Below, piece by piece: positions 60,014-64,000 of a stretch of DNA of 64,000 bases (positions are counted from its first letter, which is position 1; each line of letters opens with the position of its first letter). The notes beneath the pieces are model-generated. The model searched no databases, had not been told where the DNA came from, and saw nothing but the letters and a program-made list of their open reading frames with translations. This DNA is from G965232465 sp965276005. Lineage in GTDB: Bacteria > Pseudomonadota > Alphaproteobacteria > JAQWUY01. Both the position numbers and the translations under genes were made by a program. The stretch is taken from positions 248,001-312,000 of the forward strand of contig OZ254962.1 of assembly GCA_965276005.1 (NCBI GenBank), written 5' to 3'.

Positions 60014-61570
60014 ATGTCTGATAACAGAGACGATACAGAACGGGACACAGAACAACATACAGCAGGGCAGGACGCTCCACAAACAGCAAGCCAAACGCCA
60101 GTCTCAACCGATAGCGGATCGGCGTATGAGGGTGGCGAATCGCCTGTGCAAAACAGGCAACAGACGCTTAAAGACATCGAACAAGACATTGCCGATGCCA
60201 ATTTTGACCTGTCCGATGTACAGGCGTTTGGCGACCACGACACCCCTGAAGTACACCATATTCACATCAGCGAAGACGCCCAATCGGTTCTCGACAAGGT
60301 GCAACAACAGGTGGGACAGGACTCGCTGCCAAAATCATCGCCCCATGTGGAGGCGGATATGCTGTCAACAACACAAACGGGCGGTTCTAACAATGATTTT
60401 ATTACAGACAATGCGGACAAATTTAAACAAGCCATACACGCACATGCCACAGGACACTCCCCCCCGCCACCGCCGCCAGAAACATCAGCAACACCGGAAG
60501 CGGACGATACGCATTTAAAATTTGATTTCGACCTTGCCAGTATTCAATCGGCACAATCACCGGTTAAGCGGTCGCTGCTGGCGATGGTGTTTAACTTTAC
60601 TATTTTTATGCTGGTATTGATGGGGGTCGGTGCTGGGGGATACTATGTATATACGCAACACATACAGGTAAAACCCAACGCCCCCGTGCTGTTAAGAGCA
60701 CAAGCGGATATTAAGGTAAAACCGACCAGCCAAACGGGTATGAAAATCGAAAATCTCGATAAAGATGTGTATGACATACTGGAACAGAAAAACGATTTAA
60801 ACGCCCAAGTAAAGCGGTTGCGACCCCCGCCAGAACAGCCTTTACAATTGCCAAAATCTGCCCCCAAACCAGCGGATAAAAACTTGGTACCATTAACTAA
60901 GCAAAACACAACCATTGACGATCTGATGTTTACAGACCCCAAAAATACTTTATCCAACAAAGGAGCGGTTGTGGAAAAACTAACACTTGCCCCGTCTAAC
61001 ACAGAACAGACCACAGAACAGACCACAAAACAGACCACAGAAAAGACTGTGGAAAAAACTACGGAAAAGATGGAAAAGGCAGAAAAGGTAGAAAAAACGG
61101 AGGAAACAGAAAAAATAGAAAAAAAAGCACAAGTTACCATCGACAATATAACCCAGCCCAAGCAAAAGGTGGCACCCCCTAAAAACCCTGTTACAAAACC
61201 CGCTACAAATCCTCAAAATGAGACTGTGAAAGCCGTTCCCCCCCCAAAAAAAGCGGATACACAACAGGTGGATACAGATTCGCAAAAGATACTACCGTTT
61301 GGTGTATCTGATGCCAGTGATAAGCAAAATTTAGGGTGGCGGGTGCAGGTTGCCGCTTTGACCAACATGGCAGATGCGGAAAAAACCTATAAAACCGTAC
61401 AAAAAAAATACCCGTTCTTGCAAAATGTTACCTTCCATGTGGAAAAAGTTATGGTAAAAGGCACCTTATATTACCGCTTGCAAGCGATACATTTTGCCGA
61501 TAAACAGAGTGCCACCGCCCTTTGTCGGCAAATAAAACAGGCAAAAGGGGCTTGTATTGTGAAAAAATAA
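60014..61570 (+). CDS. SPOR-domain membrane protein
   Basis: This 518-residue bitopic protein has an acidic, Gln-rich cytoplasmic part (1-185) and one transmembrane helix (~186-208, MVFNFTIFMLVLMGVGAGG). A Pro/Lys-rich periplasmic linker with a Thr-Glu-Lys repeat (~335-380, TEQTTEQTTKQTTEKT) follows. The C-terminal SPOR domain (~441-518) begins WRVQVAALTNMADAEKTY. SPOR domains bind denuded glycan strands at the septum, so a division-site role is likely. It follows argS, as in other alphaproteobacteria, but the usual nagZ-scpA-scpB genes are replaced by tRNA-Leu and tig. Confidence 0.85.
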   Translation: MSDNRDDTERDTEQHTAGQDAPQTASQTPVSTDSGSAYEGGESPVQNRQQTLKDIEQDIADANFDLSDVQAFGDHDTPEVHHIHISEDAQSVLDKVQQQVGQDSLPKSSPHVEADMLSTTQTGGSNNDFITDNADKFKQAIHAHATGHSPPPPPPETSATPEADDTHLKFDFDLASIQSAQSPVKRSLLAMVFNFTIFMLVLMGVGAGGYYVYTQHIQVKPNAPVLLRAQADIKVKPTSQTGMKIENLDKDVYDILEQKNDLNAQVKRLRPPPEQPLQLPKSAPKPADKNLVPLTKQNTTIDDLMFTDPKNTLSNKGAVVEKLTLAPSNTEQTTEQTTKQTTEKTVEKTTEKMEKAEKVEKTEETEKIEKKAQVTIDNITQPKQKVAPPKNPVTKPATNPQNETVKAVPPPKKADTQQVDTDSQKILPFGVSDASDKQNLGWRVQVAALTNMADAEKTYKTVQKKYPFLQNVTFHVEKVMVKGTLYYRLQAIHFADKQSATALCRQIKQAKGACIVKK

Positions 61571-61627
61571 AATATTGCTTGCGTTCTGTATTGTTTTTAT
61601 GTATAACGATTTTCATTATGAAGTATT

Positions 61628-61641
61628 CGCTTGTACAAGCG
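61628..61641. promoter_or_regulatory. Perfect 14-bp palindrome before tRNA-Leu
   Basis: CGCTTGTACAAGCG is its own reverse complement and extends to 20 bp with one wobble. It lies 13 bases before the tRNA. It could be a regulator site or a weak hairpin ending the SPOR message. A possible tRNA promoter TTGCGT-17-TATAAC lies at 61579-61607. Confidence 0.4.
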
Positions 61642-61654
61642 GATAAAATGTTTT

Positions 61655-61739
61655 GCGGGTGTGGCGGAATTGGTAGACGCGCTGGGTTTAGGTTCCAGTG
61701 AGGTAACTCGTGGAGGTTCAAGTCCTCTCACCCGTACCA
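61655..61739 (+). tRNA. tRNA-Leu (anticodon TAG)
   Basis: The 85-nt class II tRNA begins GCGGGTG and closes CACCCGT-A-CCA, leaving a G1-U72 wobble at the end of the acceptor stem. The anticodon stem-loop CTGGG-TTTAGGT-TCCAG presents TAG. A variable arm (TGAGGTAACTCGT) and encoded CCA are present. Confidence 0.95.
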
Positions 61740-61821
61740 TTTTACGGTGCTGAATATACATTATTTAAGGATTACAGGTATCTTATGTACATACCGCAAG
61801 AGAAGAACAGGTAGGTAAATC

Positions 61822-63414
61822 ATGCAAGTTTCTCAAATTAAAACCGATGACACGACTTCTGCACAGTACAGTGTGGTGGTACCCGCACAGGATGTGGCAG
61901 CGGCAATCACAGAAAAGCTGACAAAATATGGCAAAGATGCGACCATTGCCGGTTTTCGCAAAGGCAAAGCCCCATTGAAAATATTACAAAAACGCTATGG
62001 CGATGCCGCTTTGGGCGAATTTGTCAATACGACAGTGCAAAAGTCCGTCGAAGACATCGCCAAACAAAATGATTTAAAAGTGGCATTGCAACCGGATGTA
62101 AATATCAAATCTGCGGCTGTGGGCGAAGCATTAGAATTCGATGTGACCTATGTGTTGTTGCCACGAATCGACTTGATGGATGTGTCGAAATTGCACCTTA
62201 CCATCATCAAAGCCAAAGTAGATGATTCGCAAATAGACGATTACATCGCCAACATGGCACAACAATCCCGGGAAAGTGAACCCGTCAATCGCAAAGCCAA
62301 AAAAGGCGATGCGGTGGTTATCGATTTCGACGGTGCCATTGACGGTGTGCCATTTGAGGGCGGCAGCGGATCCGACCACACACTCGAATTGGGGGCGGGG
62401 GCGTTTATCCCCGGCTTCGAAGACCAATTGGTTGGTGCCAAAGCCGGCGATTCTAAACAGGTGACCGTAACTTTTCCAAAAGACTATCAAAATGTACAGT
62501 TGGCAGGTAAACAGGCGGTATTTGCCTGTGCGGTAAAACAGGTAAAAGCCTTTAAACAGGCGGTTATCGACGATGAAATGGCGAAAAAATTCGGGGTGAA
62601 AAATCTCGACGCCCTAAAACAAGGGGTGGCACAGCAGCTTGCCAATCAATTTGCCAATGAAACCCGCCCATTGGTGAAAAAAGATATTATGGATGCCCTT
62701 GATGACGCCCATAAATTCGACATTCCTCAGGTGATGCTAAACCAAGAATTCGAAGATATGTGGAAACAAATTTTCAAGGCAAAACAAGACGGACAATTGG
62801 ACGCAGAAGACGCCACAAAGACCGATGACCAGCTGAAACAGGAATACTTGGCGGTTGCCGACCGCCGGGTGCGGCTGGGGCTGGTGCTGACCCATATTGC
62901 CAGCCAGTGGGGTATCGAAGTGTCGCAAGACGATGTCAAACAAGCGGTGATGCAAGAAGCCCAAAGATACCCGGGGCAAGAATCACAAGTGTTCGAATAC
63001 TACCAGAAAAACCCACAAGTGTTGGATCGCTTACGGGCACCTATCTTGGAGGAAAAGGTTATCGATGCCATCTTACAAAAAGCACAGGTAACCGAAAAAC
63101 ACATGACCGCAGAGGAAATTCAAGCGGTGTTAGAATCGGAACATGAGACCCCAACCCCAGCCAAACCTGATGAAGCTGAGAAACCTAAGGTAAAAAAGAC
63201 CGCTGCTAAGAAAGCAGCTGCCAAGAAAATTGCCGCTAGCAAAGCACCAGTGAAAAAAACACCCACTAAGAAAGCAGCGGTAAAAAAGACTGCTGTCAAA
63301 AAAGCTGTTGCTAAAAAAGCAACGGTAAAAAAAGTTTCTGCCAAAAAAACAGCGGTGAAAAAGGCTTCTGCGAAAAAATCTGTCGCCAAAAAATCGACCG
63401 CCAAAAAGGCATAA
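61822..63414 (+). CDS. tig: Trigger factor with long lysine-rich tail
   Basis: This ribosome-bound chaperone and peptidyl-prolyl isomerase has 530 residues, about 100 more than usual. The ribosome-docking motif is GFRKGKAPLKI (~50-60). The FKBP-type domain is ~150-245 (KKGDAVVIDFDGAIDG), and the helical arms run to ~440. From ~455 to the end the sequence is almost only Lys, Ala, Val, Thr and Ser in xxxKK steps (KKTAVKKAVAKKATVKK), like histone H1 or bacterial H1/HU tails. AACAGGTAGGTAAATC precedes the ATG. clpP follows, the usual tig-clpP order. Confidence 0.92.
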   Translation: MQVSQIKTDDTTSAQYSVVVPAQDVAAAITEKLTKYGKDATIAGFRKGKAPLKILQKRYGDAALGEFVNTTVQKSVEDIAKQNDLKVALQPDVNIKSAAVGEALEFDVTYVLLPRIDLMDVSKLHLTIIKAKVDDSQIDDYIANMAQQSRESEPVNRKAKKGDAVVIDFDGAIDGVPFEGGSGSDHTLELGAGAFIPGFEDQLVGAKAGDSKQVTVTFPKDYQNVQLAGKQAVFACAVKQVKAFKQAVIDDEMAKKFGVKNLDALKQGVAQQLANQFANETRPLVKKDIMDALDDAHKFDIPQVMLNQEFEDMWKQIFKAKQDGQLDAEDATKTDDQLKQEYLAVADRRVRLGLVLTHIASQWGIEVSQDDVKQAVMQEAQRYPGQESQVFEYYQKNPQVLDRLRAPILEEKVIDAILQKAQVTEKHMTAEEIQAVLESEHETPTPAKPDEAEKPKVKKTAAKKAAAKKIAASKAPVKKTPTKKAAVKKTAVKKAVAKKATVKKVSAKKTAVKKASAKKSVAKKSTAKKA

Positions 63415-63442
63415 TCGCTTGGTATTAAAGCCCAAAAATGGC

Positions 63443-63472
63443 AAAAGGGAAGCCGCTGGTTTCCCCTTTTTT
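63443..63472 (+). terminator. Rho-independent terminator after tig
   Basis: AAAAGGGAA and TTTCCCCTTTT pair around a short loop with one bulge, followed by a T-run. It lies 29 bases past the tig stop. Confidence 0.7.
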
Positions 63473-63493
63473 GATGTTTTTTTGTCGTACGGC

Positions 63494-63522
63494 TTGAATT
63501 TTGTCTAAAAATACCTTATACT
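63494..63522 (+). promoter_or_regulatory. Candidate promoter of clpP
   Basis: TTGAAT (63494-63499), a 17-bp spacer and TATACT (63517-63522) lie 51 bases before the clpP ATG, so clpP can be expressed separately from tig. Confidence 0.55.
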
Positions 63523-63573
63523 CAATAATGCTTGCACATATTTTAACTGTATTTAAATATTTAGGACATCGTA

Positions 63574-64000
63574 ATGCACATACCTGAAACCGATAACACA
63601 CTTGTCCCGATAGTGGTGGAACAAACCCCACGGGGGGAACGGTCTTATGACATCTATTCACGGTTGTTAAAGGAACGGGTGATATTTTTAACCGGGCAGG
63701 TGTACGATGCGTCTGCCAGTCTGATATGTGCCCAGTTGTTGTTCCTAGAAGCCGAAGACCCCGACAAAGATATAGCGTTTTATATCAATTCTCCCGGTGG
63801 GGTGGTTACCAGTGCCTTGTCCATGTATGACACGATGCAATACATTAAACCGGATGTGGCAACCATTTGTATGGGACAAGCGGCGTCTGCGGGATCGTTG
63901 TTGCTGATGGCGGGGGCAAAGGGCAAACGCTATAGCCTGCCAAACTCCCGCATTATGATTCACCAACCCAGCGGTGGGGCACAGGGACAGGCAACGGATA
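63574..64000 (+). CDS. clpP: ATP-dependent Clp protease proteolytic subunit (truncated by window end)
   Basis: The first 142 residues of ClpP are visible and the gene runs off the window. The start ATG 63574 follows TTAGGACATCGTA. The N-terminal VVEQTPRGERSYDIYSRLL, catalytic S106 in GQAASAGSLLL and H130 in RIMIHQPSGG are all present; the catalytic aspartate lies beyond the edge. ClpP forms a double heptamer with ClpA/ClpX unfoldases. Confidence 0.95.
   Translation, partial: MHIPETDNTLVPIVVEQTPRGERSYDIYSRLLKERVIFLTGQVYDASASLICAQLLFLEAEDPDKDIAFYINSPGGVVTSALSMYDTMQYIKPDVATICMGQAASAGSLLLMAGAKGKRYSLPNSRIMIHQPSGGAQGQATD

Overview
The window looks like a piece of an alphaproteobacterial chromosome of moderate GC, with AT-rich accessory islands. 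Support comes from the TrcR/DUF1013 regulator, paired DUF1127 mini-genes, the dgt–argS–SPOR order, and cobalamin genes of CobH/CobL/CobI/CobJ/CobM type with a CbiG–CobJ fusion. Three Sec-exported ankyrin proteins and two giant haemagglutinin-like exoproteins suggest a host-associated or surface-interacting lifestyle, but the species cannot be named from sequence alone. There are no rRNA genes, transposases, integrases, prophage modules or CRISPR arrays.

Layout. 0-5 kb: threonine ammonia-lyase, tRNA-Val, two tandem secreted ankyrin genes and a DUF805 membrane protein. 5-10.2 kb (minus strand): a nucleoside ABC importer (ATPase plus two permeases) ending in cytidine deaminase, preceded by a Doc/Fic-like toxin with a small upstream partner. 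10.4-12.3 kb: alanine dehydrogenase diverging from an Lrp/AsnC regulator across an inverted-repeat region. 12.4-15.9 kb: a TRAP transporter of the 2-oxo acid/lactate type. 15.9-16.6 kb: a RelE/XRE toxin-antitoxin pair. 16.7-24.3 kb: hisS, prfA and five compact corrin-ring genes. 24.3-26.3 kb: three 75-bp tandem repeats, a small membrane protein and a duplicated DUF1127 unit in AT-rich DNA. 26.3-30.4 kb: a third ankyrin gene, rluB-tadA, tRNA-Ser, a HARE-HTH/PD-(D/E)xK gene and tsaB. 30.7-44.8 kb: two giant FHA-type exoproteins flanking a secreted HEHGH-motif protein and rpsD. 44.8-48 kb: trcR, an aspartate aminotransferase and an Abi_2/AbiF-like HEPN gene preceded by a short structured RNA with its own promoter. 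48-64 kb: core genes uvrB, rpmH, rnpA, yidC, engB, argB, a HAD phosphatase, a DMT exporter, xthA, erpA, dgt, argS, a SPOR protein, tRNA-Leu, tig and the start of clpP.

How genes work together. The nucleoside importer and cytidine deaminase form a salvage unit. Ald and its neighbouring Lrp-type regulator form a likely alanine-responsive pair. cobH-cobL-cobI-cbiG/cobJ-cobM supply middle steps of corrin synthesis. rpmH-rnpA-yidC-engB-argB is a core gene run.

The most notable items are: (1) the Abi_2 HEPN gene with a predicted ~50-nt terminator-like RNA driven by a TTGACA-17-extended -10 promoter; (2) the paired FHA/FG-GAP/YDG exoproteins with a shared C-terminus, no TpsB partner, and a HExxH protein between them; (3) a trigger factor carrying a ~75-residue histone-H1-like lysine tail; (4) an ankyrin gene that is a mosaic of nearly identical long DNA repeats. 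Several gene starts were moved inward from the longest open frame on the basis of ribosome-binding sites and family N-termini.
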